The notes beneath the pieces were generated by a model. The model did not search any database, had not been told where the DNA came from, and worked only from the letters and a program-made list of their open reading frames with translations. Shown here piece by piece: positions 1 to 8,508 of a stretch of 64,000 bases of DNA. The stretch covers positions 1 through 64,000 of the forward strand of contig NZ_FZTC01000010.1 of NCBI RefSeq assembly GCF_900200035.1, in the 5' to 3' direction. Source of the DNA: Klebsiella grimontii. Lineage in GTDB: Bacteria > Pseudomonadota > Gammaproteobacteria > Enterobacterales > Enterobacteriaceae. The translations under genes were made by a program, and so were the position numbers. Position 1 is the stretch's first letter; the number at the start of each line of letters is the position of its first letter.

Positions 1-37
1 CGATTTGTTCCATTTCAAAAACGGTAAGTTCTTTCAT
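1..37 (-). CDS. Start of a GG-leader (microcin-type) peptide gene, cut by window edge
   Basis: Only the first 12 codons are inside the window. They read MKELTVFEMEQI, behind a good ribosome binding site (AAAGGA, about 8 nt upstream of the ATG at 37). The pattern M-K-E-L-T-x-x-E-M-x-x-I closely matches the leader of the complete peptide gene just upstream (MKRLTNEEMGQI, then EGG) and the known class II microcin leaders, which begin MR-T/E-L/I-T-L-N-E. The expected GG or GA cleavage site would lie just outside the window. It is probably a second precursor in the same transcript, 176 bp downstream of the first. The mature peptide cannot be judged. Confidence 0.6.
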   Translation of the reverse strand, partial: MKELTVFEMEQI

Positions 38-213
38 GTTAATATTCCTTTAATAGGGGAGAAGATAATATGAATAATGACTGTGACTACAGTGCAAAAT
101 ACTTATTAACGATGAATATCGTTGATGAAAAATTTAGGAATTTTCATCAGGTATCAATGCATTATAGTTTTTATTCATAATATTTATGGTTCATTCTGCA
201 TTTACTTCGATTT

Positions 214-450
214 TCACCAACCGAAAATGGAATTGACGATTTTCACTAGCCCATATTTCTGTGCTATTTTCGCAAGATCGCGACCGGCTGTAGCACCAAA
301 CATTTTTCGCATGTTTTTCTCGAAAGGATCTGTTTGCGGTTGGCTTCCCGATTTGTTTGTTGTTGCTGGGTTAAATAAGTCAGAAAATAAAGACATTAAA
401 GATAGTCCGCCTTCAATTTGTCCCATTTCTTCATTTGTTAGCCTTTTCAT
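214..450 (-). CDS. Double-glycine leader peptide, candidate microcin/bacteriocin precursor (78 aa)
   Basis: The leader is MKRLTNEEMGQIEGG (residues 1-15). This is a typical double-glycine leader, of the kind removed by the peptidase domain of PCAT-type ABC exporters during secretion. The predicted mature part is 63 residues. It has a hydrophobic start (LSLMSLFSDLF), a polar Ser/Gln/Pro-rich middle, and a basic, potentially amphipathic C-terminal half ending in IFGW, with no cysteine. The ATG at 450 is preceded by AAAGGATAG at good spacing; a TTG two codons earlier is less likely. The A+T content is high, like the rest of the left edge. No immunity or exporter gene is visible, though these could lie beyond the left edge. 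I do not recognise the mature peptide. Function is inferred from the leader alone. Confidence 0.65.
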   Translation of the reverse strand: MKRLTNEEMGQIEGGLSLMSLFSDLFNPATTNKSGSQPQTDPFEKNMRKMFGATAGRDLAKIAQKYGLVKIVNSIFGW

Positions 451-600
451 AATCAAGTCTATCCTTTGCTATATGATATTGAAAATTAAATGAAGTCAGC
501 TCTTATTAAGAATTGACCGCGAAATGTTGCATCAGAATTTTTATAAAGTCAACGTGAAGGGAATGAATTAATTGATGATTTTAAAAGGTTATCTAATTGA

Positions 601-631
601 AGTGGCAAGATACGAATACTCCGTTGCCACT
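601..631 (-). terminator. Hairpin after the fimbrial operon
   Basis: Perfect 8-bp inverted repeat AGTGGCAA (601-608) / TTGCCACT (624-631), starting 12 bp beyond the adhesin stop codon. There is no clear T-run, so it is a possible terminator or mRNA 3' stabiliser rather than a textbook intrinsic terminator. Confidence 0.4.
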
Positions 632-642
632 CCAGTTAGTGT

Positions 643-1668
643 TTATTTCTCTTGTAATACTACTTCAAGCAAGGCGCTCACGTTACCCTGCGAAATAGTT
701 GATGAAAACCGATAGTAGTCCACGCTGAAATTAATTTCTTGGGTAGCTTTAACATTGTTAACAGAATAATCGTCGTAATCAAAAAATTTGACAGGTGATA
801 CGCCCTGCTTAACAATAAAGCCTACATTTTTGGCGCCGCCAGCGCTTTCACTAGTCGAATTAGTTAACACACCATCGGTTGATGTTGAGCCAGATATGGC
901 GTTAAACCAATAATTATAGCTTGATCCCAATACATCCCGGGGGCAGTTCATTTCCAGAGTGACATTCTTTCCTTTTCCAGTGGAGTTCGGAGGTGTTATT
1001 GCTTTCAATTCGGCAACTGAAATGTCACTGAGTTTGATTATACTCCCCCCCTTTGCCGTCAAATTACAGGATGTAGAACGGTAGGTAATTGGGCCAATAT
1101 TTGTATCAACTTTTAGCAGGACAGTATTAGATGTCAGGGTATTGATTTGTCCTGCTCTACCTACTGCATATATGGCACTTATTTGAGGAATTGTATTTAT
1201 TGACGTGTCAATGACTGGTTTTGTCTTTATCAACCAGATAGTCCACTGCTTTACTGGAGTAGTGGTAGTCGTTGTCATGGGAGTCATCCCGGCGGTAGCT
1301 ACTACCGGACGCCCGGGCACACCTATTAATCCATCTGAAATCTGAAAGCCAATACCATCTATACCTGTTTCATATACCGGTTTTCCTTGCATACCCTTTA
1401 CACCAGGGACTTCTGGATGTGCGCCTACGTCAATCCGATACATATCGGGGTCTGTAGATGTGATATCACAGCCATAAGCACTTTTCATAGTGTTTATACC
1501 CACTGTTTTTGCATAAAGAATGCTGCCGACAGGTAACGTGTCATCCGCTAAAATTCGGGGACTGAAAGGCACACCAAGATTTTTCGTGCTGCCTAGATAT
1601 TTACAGTCAGCAAAGCTTTGCGAACTGAAAAATAGCATGCCAATAATTAATATTATGTGTTTTTTCAT
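643..1668 (-). CDS. Fimbrial tip adhesin (chaperone-usher family), 341 aa
   Basis: Last gene of the four-gene fimbrial operon. It has a clear signal peptide (MKKHIILIIGMLFFSSQSFA, cleavage before D-C). It is about twice the length of a pilin, as expected for a two-domain adhesin: an N-terminal receptor-binding domain, then a C-terminal pilin domain of alternating beta strands ending in SALLEVVLQEK for chaperone donor-strand complementation. A threonine run (TPMTTTTTTP, about residues 137-146) interrupts the N-terminal domain. The ATG at 1668 follows GGGAG; an in-frame upstream extension to 1704 lacks a signal sequence. The gene lies 26 bp after the usher. The receptor cannot be predicted. The order pilin-chaperone-usher-adhesin matches E. 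coli yehDCBA-type operons, but I do not claim orthology. Confidence 0.8.
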   Translation of the reverse strand: MKKHIILIIGMLFFSSQSFADCKYLGSTKNLGVPFSPRILADDTLPVGSILYAKTVGINTMKSAYGCDITSTDPDMYRIDVGAHPEVPGVKGMQGKPVYETGIDGIGFQISDGLIGVPGRPVVATAGMTPMTTTTTTPVKQWTIWLIKTKPVIDTSINTIPQISAIYAVGRAGQINTLTSNTVLLKVDTNIGPITYRSTSCNLTAKGGSIIKLSDISVAELKAITPPNSTGKGKNVTLEMNCPRDVLGSSYNYWFNAISGSTSTDGVLTNSTSESAGGAKNVGFIVKQGVSPVKFFDYDDYSVNNVKATQEINFSVDYYRFSSTISQGNVSALLEVVLQEK

Positions 1669-1694
1669 AAAAACTCCCGTTCCCTGAGATCTCA

Positions 1695-4238
1695 TTAACG
1701 GCATACCGCGGTGGTTTGTCTTAACTGTCCATTTGTATCGGACAGGTTATAATCAGCCTTGCATTGCTGCTCAGACTTTTTACCCCATTGAATAGCCAAT
1801 TGCCCGGTATCTTTTAAACCTGAGAGGTAAACTAAGCCATCATCGCTGACGATACCTGCTGGCGCATCAAGTTTTGATGTTGGGACCACCGTTGCTCCAA
1901 AAGGAACCACAGTGCCAGATGGCATTACGAGTTTGATGAAGGCACGGCGACCAATACTACTGTCAAAACTAACACGTGTAATTGCACCTCTTGTAGGGAC
2001 CGTGTTTTTACTCGATTCAGATAATTCCATCTCATCGCCCAAGGACGCTTTATCAAGCGACAACATGGTCCGGTGATAAGGCGTCAAATAAGGATAAATA
2101 GCGTATCCACGATAATCAGTTGAAATCGTTGGGTCCGTTTCCATACGTACATTAGTTAATCCTGGCGCCTTAATTAAGGCCGCGCTCTCCGATATTTCTT
2201 GCCCAAAAGTAATGCCATCGGCATGGGCTAACATACCACCACTAAGGCCGTAATTGATTAACTGACTATTTTTGTTGTAACTATAGCCTGCATTAACTGA
2301 CCCCATTGAACCGCGATAGTTACCATATAAAGCACCGCTGGCATTTTCGCGATTGCTATAACCTTGCTGGACGCTCCAGTCAAGATTGTTATTTTCCAGT
2401 GCAGTGCCGTTCAAAGATACATACTGATCTGTAGAGCCTGGATTGCTATTGGTAATGCTATAGGATGCATATGTATTAGGTAGCCACTCGCTTAAAGGTA
2501 CCGATATGTTAAACGAGAAGACATGGTCATCTTCTACGGTACGGCCTCCGCCGTCCCCTCCCCACGAATATCGACTATAGCTGTAACCGGCATAGTAACT
2601 GAAGCGACGGAACCCAGCGTTATAGCCAATGTTTACTGAGTTGTTATGGCGATTGCTATCCCAGTAATCTTCAAATATACCGGATACAGAAAGGCTTCCG
2701 AGCCCGGAGCCCAAACTTTGACTTACAGTGATATTGGTTCTGTTACGTATAGAACGGGATGAATAGCCGCCATAGTGGTTATTATAGGTATTAAATACGT
2801 CGGTTAGTGTATTGTATCCTGAAGTTGAATAGCGGTAACCAGCTACTGTTATATTAGTACCTGTTTCAAGAATATTTTTACCATAGCGAATGCGCCAGGA
2901 CTGACCGGTTGTTTTCTCTGAATCTTTTTTCTTAGACCATGCATCAGTCACATCAGCTGATACAGCACCAATATCACCCAAGTTCTGCCCAACACCAAGA
3001 GCCAGTGCTTGATAGTTTGATGCGGCCTGCAACCCAGTATAAAGAGTTGTATTGCTTAATATACCGTAGCTGATTGTGGCCTGAGTAAATGGTTTCTCAT
3101 CAATATCCCCACTGTAGGGACGATACTTACCACTGGTAATCTCATACTCCATTTGCCCTTCTCTGAGCATTAATGGTAAGGAAGCATAAGGTACTATGAA
3201 GTTTTGTTTTGAACCGTCGGATTCTTCTACTGTGACATACAGATCACCGTTGCCGCCGGTTGAGTAGAGATCAGTGATTTCAAAGGCGCCAGGAGCGACA
3301 AAAGATTGATAGATCTGATAACCATTTTGTTTGATGACTACGCGGGCATTAGTTCGGGCTATACCGCGAACGATAGGCGCAAACCCTCGCAGGCTATCAG
3401 GAATCATATCTGTATCAGTGGCCAGCTGAATTCCTGTAAACGGTACGCTATCAAAAATACTGGATAAAGAACTACTTTCACCCATCACTAGCGTGCTTTT
3501 TAGTGGAATAATGCTTCTTTGGGCGTAAAGGTAGACTGAATCCCAATCACTTGAGCCACCCGCTGATTTATTCCAGGTGCCAAGATTACGCAGGCGCCAC
3601 GGGCCAATATTCAGGCCAGACTGTAAATTGAGGTTGTAGTTTTCATTATCGGCCTCATAATCCTTACCTGAGCTGAATTGGTAATTGACCAACAACGCAT
3701 TAATGCCTTCATCAAATTCTTCTGGCGGAACAAAACCTTGTACAGCGTTCGATAAAGCCGCTTGCGGTATGGATATAATTAACTGTTGCGAATTGAAGTT
3801 AAACTTAGCTGAGAAATCAGGTATATCGCTAGCATTGGCACATCCATTTGCGTCTTCTTTTAAAAACGGAAATGCCTCTGTTCGCAATCCATAGCTTGCA
3901 AGTTTTGCAATGCTTAGGCATGGGGAAAGTTTATTGTCACCAGTAGTTGAGTCTTTTTGTTCGACAAACAAAATATCTGCTGTCTCTTTCATTTCACTAT
4001 TTAAAATCACATCAACACGATACTTTCCTGGAGCCTGAGCATCTTGCGTAGCATATATTGATAAGTCCGGAATTGATGATGGGTCGGTTTGACCTACTGA
4101 TTTCATAAATTCAGGATCAAAGAAATCACGTGCCGAAACGCTATTGCATAAACCAAGGGCTAACGCAGGAATGAGAACGAATAAAAACTGGGGCGCACCA
4201 CAAAAAATACAATCATTTTTTTTTATTGAAATAGACAT
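1695..4238 (-). CDS. Fimbrial outer-membrane usher protein (FimD/PapC family), 847 aa
   Basis: This outer-membrane usher would recruit chaperone-subunit complexes and thread the pilus through its 24-strand barrel. The length is typical of the family (about 800-880 aa). Visible hallmarks are a signal segment (about residues 18-37), the N-terminal chaperone-binding region starting FFDPEFM, the FDSVPFTGIQL and DMIPDSLRGFAP plug/barrel motifs, a long Ser/Tyr/Gly-rich barrel, and a C-terminal domain closed by a conserved cysteine pair (CKADY...AVCR). The ATG at 4238 has AGGGTG at suitable spacing; a GTG three codons upstream is possible. The gene is translationally close to the chaperone gene (30 bp). 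Confidence 0.95.
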   Translation of the reverse strand: MSISIKKNDCIFCGAPQFLFVLIPALALGLCNSVSARDFFDPEFMKSVGQTDPSSIPDLSIYATQDAQAPGKYRVDVILNSEMKETADILFVEQKDSTTGDNKLSPCLSIAKLASYGLRTEAFPFLKEDANGCANASDIPDFSAKFNFNSQQLIISIPQAALSNAVQGFVPPEEFDEGINALLVNYQFSSGKDYEADNENYNLNLQSGLNIGPWRLRNLGTWNKSAGGSSDWDSVYLYAQRSIIPLKSTLVMGESSSLSSIFDSVPFTGIQLATDTDMIPDSLRGFAPIVRGIARTNARVVIKQNGYQIYQSFVAPGAFEITDLYSTGGNGDLYVTVEESDGSKQNFIVPYASLPLMLREGQMEYEITSGKYRPYSGDIDEKPFTQATISYGILSNTTLYTGLQAASNYQALALGVGQNLGDIGAVSADVTDAWSKKKDSEKTTGQSWRIRYGKNILETGTNITVAGYRYSTSGYNTLTDVFNTYNNHYGGYSSRSIRNRTNITVSQSLGSGLGSLSVSGIFEDYWDSNRHNNSVNIGYNAGFRRFSYYAGYSYSRYSWGGDGGGRTVEDDHVFSFNISVPLSEWLPNTYASYSITNSNPGSTDQYVSLNGTALENNNLDWSVQQGYSNRENASGALYGNYRGSMGSVNAGYSYNKNSQLINYGLSGGMLAHADGITFGQEISESAALIKAPGLTNVRMETDPTISTDYRGYAIYPYLTPYHRTMLSLDKASLGDEMELSESSKNTVPTRGAITRVSFDSSIGRRAFIKLVMPSGTVVPFGATVVPTSKLDAPAGIVSDDGLVYLSGLKDTGQLAIQWGKKSEQQCKADYNLSDTNGQLRQTTAVCR

Positions 4239-4268
4239 ACTTTTCACCCTGGTCGATCAAAGAACGAA

Positions 4269-4961
4269 TTAAAGAGTTGACGAGTAGGCTGTACCCATGC
4301 CGCCATTGTCGGTGGCAATTTTCCATTCTATTTGGGAACCATTAATACCCGTAGGTAACGTAAACTCTCTAGTAGTAAATGCGTCGATGTTATTAATTAA
4401 GTTGCTCACCTCCGCACCATTAATTTTTATTGATTTAAAATACATAAAGAATGGGGTGGTATTCTTAACTGTTATCTTATTGTTACTTCTCCGCCATTCT
4501 AACTTTTTGGCTTCCTGATTAATGGAAAGTTCCTGTAAAGCCAATGGGCGATAGATTAAGCGCATTCTATGGCGCACTGCCAATTGGATCTTGTTTTTTT
4601 CTGTATCTGTATCGTTGGTTGGCGGGATAGACATTACGTTAAAAAAGTAAACGGTCTCCCTATCCTTTGGTGCGCCAGAGATGTTGGCATTTGGAAATAT
4701 ACGCAAAGTGTTTCTCTGATTTGCTTCCAGACGAAAAAGGGGCGGGGTTACCATGAAAAAAGATGTACTACTTCCTTCGCGGGGTTCTATCCATGACTTT
4801 ATCAAATATGGAATATTGTCTTTATTCTCCAGGTTTGCGTTTATTTCACGGACCCCTTCCTTGTAAAGATGACGAGTAGAGTCAATGACTACACCTGCAT
4901 TGGCAGTGAAGGTTGTGGTTAGAGAAACAACTGCCATTATTTTCAATAAAGACTTAAACAT
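4269..4961 (-). CDS. Periplasmic fimbrial chaperone (PapD family), 230 aa
   Basis: The signal peptide ends at TANA. The protein then shows the two-Ig-domain PapD pattern: the N-terminal strand with the subunit-anchoring arginine (STRHLYKEG), PPLFRLEANQRNTLRI, and the family signature around LAVRHRMRLIYRP, which carries the second anchoring basic residue. It would cap pilin subunits by donor-strand complementation and deliver them to the usher encoded next. The ATG is preceded by AGGGAATG. Length is normal for the family. Located 59 bp downstream of the pilin gene. Confidence 0.93.
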   Translation of the reverse strand: MFKSLLKIMAVVSLTTTFTANAGVVIDSTRHLYKEGVREINANLENKDNIPYLIKSWIEPREGSSTSFFMVTPPLFRLEANQRNTLRIFPNANISGAPKDRETVYFFNVMSIPPTNDTDTEKNKIQLAVRHRMRLIYRPLALQELSINQEAKKLEWRRSNNKITVKNTTPFFMYFKSIKINGAEVSNLINNIDAFTTREFTLPTGINGSQIEWKIATDNGGMGTAYSSTL

Positions 4962-5020
4962 AATTCATTCCCTGAATAAAATAATGGGATCTGCCGAAGG
5001 CAAACCCCATTGAATTTGTA

Positions 5021-5581
5021 TTAATAGCTGATAGTGAAGGTCGCTACGCCCTTAACTGCACCATCTTTAACGCCAGCTGCAGTTTTTACATATGCAGCTT
5101 TAAAGCGCATATAAGAAATTTGGCTAGGCTTATAGTCGATGGTCTGAGCAGTGGTGCCGGTGAAGCTTACGCGAGAACCGTCGGTGTTAACCAGGGTTAC
5201 AGCGGCGTTAGTAGCCGGGCCTACAGCAGTGTTGGTCAGAACGTTATCCTGGCCGCTGATGTAATCGCCAGTAACGCTGACGTTGATATTACCAGTGTAA
5301 TCAGTAGAGCCTTTCTGGCAATCAGTAATGGTGTACTCAATATCTTTAGCAAGACTCATATACGGAGTGTTTACTGCTAAGCCTTCCAGTTTAGAAGCCT
5401 GGACATCATCCAGCGTCAAGGAGCCGCCATTGATGAGTGCTGACGGAGTAACGTTACAGGATTCACCTTTATCAGTTACGTTTCCCAGAATAGTCAGGTT
5501 AGAACTGTTTCCTGCCGCGAAAGCCTGTGCGCTCAGAACTGCTGATGCAGCGACCATTACAGCTACGATTGTTTTTTTCAT
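5021..5581 (-). CDS. Major fimbrial subunit (type 1 pilin-like), 186 aa
   Basis: First gene of the operon. The signal peptide ends SAQAFA-AGN. The mature pilin of about 163 residues has the conserved cysteine pair (CNV and DCQ) and ends FTISY, with the penultimate-region aromatic residue typical of chaperone-usher pilins. The N-terminal strand (SSNLTILGNVTD) has the alternating hydrophobic pattern needed for donor-strand exchange. Being first and followed by a 59-bp gap suggests highest expression. The promoter must lie in the A+T-rich 5582-6077 interval. No invertible-switch inverted repeats or fim-type recombinase gene are visible. Confidence 0.92.
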   Translation of the reverse strand: MKKTIVAVMVAASAVLSAQAFAAGNSSNLTILGNVTDKGESCNVTPSALINGGSLTLDDVQASKLEGLAVNTPYMSLAKDIEYTITDCQKGSTDYTGNINVSVTGDYISGQDNVLTNTAVGPATNAAVTLVNTDGSRVSFTGTTAQTIDYKPSQISYMRFKAAYVKTAAGVKDGAVKGVATFTISY

Positions 5582-6077
5582 TTATTTAATCCATTTATAA
5601 AAGCTTAAAAATTCCTGAATAGATGCCTGGCTTGGTTATCAACTATAACTATTGTTAATAATTAACTAGTAGTTAATGACTGACTGACCTTTATCTGCGC
5701 CTGAGCCCTATCGTTTCCTTTCGCTCGTCCTTATGCCAGTCTTCAGGCTTTATAGGCTTGAGCGACGACGAATTTAAATGGAAGGGGGGCAAAATGCATG
5801 TGAATTTTATCTAAAATTTATTTAAAACTTGAATTGTCATTAGTTCATGTTTTGTTGTCTGTTTAGTAATGGTTTAAGATGGCTAGTATAATAATGGCGC
5901 CATCGTCTCTTTGCCTAAAAATAACATGTTAATCTTGTTCATGTCGGACGGATAACGTGGTTTTTTTGTCTGCAGTCAACTAACTCCGGTTGTGAAAAGG
6001 ATTTTCTGGCCTTTGACGATGAACTCTATGTTTATTTGTTGTGATTTCACATATCCAATAAAGGAAGGGATAACATT
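5582..6077. promoter_or_regulatory. Divergent A+T-rich intergenic region between fimbrial operon and regulator
   Basis: This gap of nearly 500 bp holds no credible gene. It must contain divergent promoters for the pilin gene (left) and the winged-helix regulator (right). It includes several A+T tracts and a 6-bp inverted repeat GATGGC (5878-5883) / GCCATC (5899-5904) that encloses a TATAAT-like hexamer. Such DNA is a plausible target for H-NS and for the adjacent membrane-bound regulator. Exact sites cannot be assigned by eye. Confidence 0.5.
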
Positions 6078-6641
6078 ATGGTATTCAACGAATATATCAT
6101 TAATAATGAAGTTATTTTTGATACAAATGTGAATAAGCTAAAACCATTAGGTGAGCACGGTGATTGCGTTGCGCTAAATGCACCTACCGCGCGTTGTCTT
6201 CAACTATTGCTGGAAAGCAATGGAAAAGTTATATCTCGTGAGGAGTTTTTAGATACAGTGTGGAAAACGAGAGGCGTTGTTGTCTCGCAAAATACGTTCT
6301 ATCAAAATATTTCGCTATTAAGAAAGTCACTACTAAAAGCTGGATTATCGCAAGATATCATTGTTACTGTACGGCAGCGTGGCTTTGTTTTGGCAGCAGA
6401 TTCCCACGTTGATTTTTTGTCCAGAACCGATGAGGAAGAGTCAGGAAATTTAGAAAACATACCGCTAATAAGCAATGTTGCTCCTCTCATGGCGGAAAGG
6501 AAGGTGCTTGATAACCCCGCAAGGACTCCAGAGTTACATATAAATGATAATAATAAGCAGCCAGCTTTGAGTTTGCCGGGCTGGTTTTTGCTGCTACTGG
6601 TAGCCTTAATAGCAACCAATATACTTTCTTTAATATTATGA
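6078..6641 (+). CDS. Membrane-anchored winged-helix regulator (ToxR/CadC-like), 187 aa
   Basis: Residues about 8-105 form an OmpR/PhoB-type winged-helix domain: VISREEFLDTVW, then a recognition helix around SQNTFYQNISLLRKSL, and a wing ending VRQRGFVLAA. A polar linker leads to one C-terminal hydrophobic segment (about residues 165-187, LPGWFLLLLVALIATNILSL), so the DNA-binding domain would be cytoplasmic on an inner-membrane anchor. Almost nothing remains on the periplasmic side, unlike CadC or ToxR with their sensor domains. It is divergent from the fimbrial operon and is likely its regulator; that is inference from position. Ribosome binding site AAGGAAGGG. Confidence 0.8.
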   Translation: MVFNEYIINNEVIFDTNVNKLKPLGEHGDCVALNAPTARCLQLLLESNGKVISREEFLDTVWKTRGVVVSQNTFYQNISLLRKSLLKAGLSQDIIVTVRQRGFVLAADSHVDFLSRTDEEESGNLENIPLISNVAPLMAERKVLDNPARTPELHINDNNKQPALSLPGWFLLLLVALIATNILSLIL

Positions 6642-6767
6642 ATAAAATTAATATGTGCTTAGGCTATTCTTTTATACGTATATGTAATATTTAGCTGGGT
6701 TGATTTTTTCACGTGAAGTAATGTTGCATTTGCGTTCTGATGTCAGTCAGTGACTGCATCCTGATAG

Positions 6768-6794
6768 TGTCTGCCAGGCCGGGCCCGGCAGACA
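6768..6794 (-). terminator. Hairpin downstream of epmB
   Basis: Inverted repeat TGTCTGCC (6768-6775) / GGCAGACA (6787-6794) with a G+C-rich inner part, just past the epmB stop. It separates epmB from the accessory region. Confidence 0.5.
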
Positions 6795-6800
6795 TATTGA

Positions 6801-7829
6801 TTAGCGCTGTTTTAAGCCCAAATCCAGCGGTGTTTTGCTCGGTTCACCACCGATTTCCCGTGCAAGTTTTGGTACTAAATAACCAGATACCATCGTGAGC
6901 AGTTCACGCATAATCTTCCTCGCCTCTTCGTCGCTGACCATAAAATGTGCTGCGCCCTGCACTCTATCCAGAACGTGAAGGTAATAAGGCATGACTCCGG
7001 CATCGAATAACGCATTGCTCAGATCGGCGAGCGTGCGCGCGTCATCGTTTACGCCGCGCAGTAGTACGCTTTGATTAAGTAAAGTGACGCCAGCTATACG
7101 CAGACTCTTCATCGCGGTACGAAACGCCGCATCTATTTCGTTAGCATGGTTGATATGGTTCACCAGCAGTACCTGCAACGATGAAGCAGAGATACGCGCA
7201 ACCAGCGTATCGGTAATGCGCGCAGGAATCACAATGGGCAACCGACTGTGGATACGCAGACGCTTAATATGCGGGATGGCTTCCAGCTGCGTAAGCAGCC
7301 AGTCTAGTTCTGGGTCTTTCGCCATCAGCGGGTCACCGCCGGAAAAAATGATTTCATCCAGCTCTGGATGAGACGCAATGTACTCCATAGCCATCTGCCA
7401 GTTGCGCTTATTACCCTGGTTTTCAGCATAGGGAAAGTGGCGGCGGAAGCAATAACGACAATTAACCGCACAGCCGCCTTTAACCAGCAGTAACGCGCGG
7501 TTGCTGTATTTATGCAGTAGACCAGGCACAACGCTGTGCTGTTCTTCCAGCGGATCGGTGGTAAATCCCGGAGCATTAACAAACTCCTCCCGGGAGGTAA
7601 GTACCTGACGGAGAAGTGGATCGTTGGGGTTTCCTGGTTCCATACGGGCAATAAATGCCCGCGGGACACGCAGTGCGAACAGGCGCCTGGCATCGCGTCC
7701 CGCCAATAGATTCGCATCAGCGTCTACATTTAAAAGATGCAGCAGTTCATCAGGACTGGTCACAACATCGGCAAGTTGCGTTAACCAATCTTCTCTGGAT
7801 GGGGTATTTAGGGTTACAATATGCGCCAT
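6801..7829 (-). CDS. epmB: EF-P lysine 2,3-aminomutase EpmB
   Basis: Radical-SAM enzyme that converts L-alpha-lysine to (R)-beta-lysine, which EpmA attaches to Lys34 of elongation factor P. The [4Fe-4S]/SAM triad C120-x3-C124-x2-C127 (GGCAVNCRYCFRRH) is intact, and the sequence is near-identical in character to E. coli EpmB over its full 342 residues. The gene is divergent from efp, with only 42 bp between the start codons, so the two share a compact promoter region. The partner epmA is 6 kb to the right; epmC is not in the window. Confidence 0.97.
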   Translation of the reverse strand: MAHIVTLNTPSREDWLTQLADVVTSPDELLHLLNVDADANLLAGRDARRLFALRVPRAFIARMEPGNPNDPLLRQVLTSREEFVNAPGFTTDPLEEQHSVVPGLLHKYSNRALLLVKGGCAVNCRYCFRRHFPYAENQGNKRNWQMAMEYIASHPELDEIIFSGGDPLMAKDPELDWLLTQLEAIPHIKRLRIHSRLPIVIPARITDTLVARISASSLQVLLVNHINHANEIDAAFRTAMKSLRIAGVTLLNQSVLLRGVNDDARTLADLSNALFDAGVMPYYLHVLDRVQGAAHFMVSDEEARKIMRELLTMVSGYLVPKLAREIGGEPSKTPLDLGLKQR

Positions 7830-7871
7830 TTTGTGGCTTAGCTACCAATTAACAAAGTTTCAGAGGGCCTT

Positions 7872-8438
7872 ATGGCGACTTACTATAGCAACGATTTTCG
7901 TGCCGGTCTTAAAATCATGATGGATGGCGAACCTTATGCAGTTGAAGCCAGTGAATTCGTTAAACCAGGTAAAGGCCAGGCTTTTGCGCGCGTTAAGCTG
8001 CGCCGCCTGCTGACGGGTACCCGTGTAGAGAAAACCTTCAAGTCTACGGATTCTGCTGAAGGCGCGGACGTTGTCGATATGAACCTGACTTACCTGTACA
8101 ACGACGGTGAGTTCTGGCACTTCATGAATAACTCTACTTTCGAACAGCTGGCCGCTGACGCTAAAGCCGTTGGCGACAACGCTAAATGGCTGCTGGATCA
8201 GGCTGAATGTATTGTGACTCTGTGGAACGGTCAGCCAATCTCCGTTACGCCGCCGAACTTTGTTGAGCTGGAAATCGTTGAAACCGATCCAGGCCTGAAA
8301 GGCGATACTGCTGGTACCGGCGGTAAACCTGCAACTCTCTCCACTGGCGCCGTGGTTAAGGTTCCGCTGTTCGTACAGATCGGCGAAGTCATCAAAGTGG
8401 ATACTCGCTCTGGCGAATACGTATCCCGCGTGAAGTAA
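7872..8438 (+). CDS. efp: Elongation factor P
   Basis: Translation factor, 188 aa, that binds between P and E sites and relieves ribosome stalling at polyproline. It has three beta-barrel (KOW/OB) domains. The modification site Lys34 is present in [10 protein letters not shown], consistent with beta-lysylation by EpmA/EpmB, both encoded in this window. The ATG at 7872 follows GAGGG. A strong hairpin lies about 20 bp after the stop. Confidence 0.98.
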   Translation: MATYYSNDFRAGLKIMMDGEPYAVEASEFVKPGKGQAFARVKLRRLLTGTRVEKTFKSTDSAEGADVVDMNLTYLYNDGEFWHFMNNSTFEQLAADAKAVGDNAKWLLDQAECIVTLWNGQPISVTPPNFVELEIVETDPGLKGDTAGTGGKPATLSTGAVVKVPLFVQIGEVIKVDTRSGEYVSRVK

Positions 8439-8457
8439 TTTATGCGCTGAGATGGTT

Positions 8458-8478
8458 GGCGCAGCGTTTCGCTGCGCC
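8458..8478 (+). terminator. Hairpin after efp
   Basis: GGCGCAGCG (8458-8466) / CGCTGCGCC (8470-8478), a 9-bp stem with a 3-nt loop, 20 bp beyond the efp stop. No long T-run follows. Confidence 0.6.
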
Positions 8479-8508
8479 CTCTACCGAGCGTAGACGCAGG
8501 CAGGGAAG

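Noticed and set aside
122-493. 123-aa open frame on the plus strand across the GG-leader gene
   Set aside because: It is antisense to the better supported gene, lacks a ribosome binding site and has no coherent protein character.
5582-6077. Possible invertible fimbrial promoter switch
   Set aside because: No matching pair of long inverted repeats and no recombinase gene in the vicinity.
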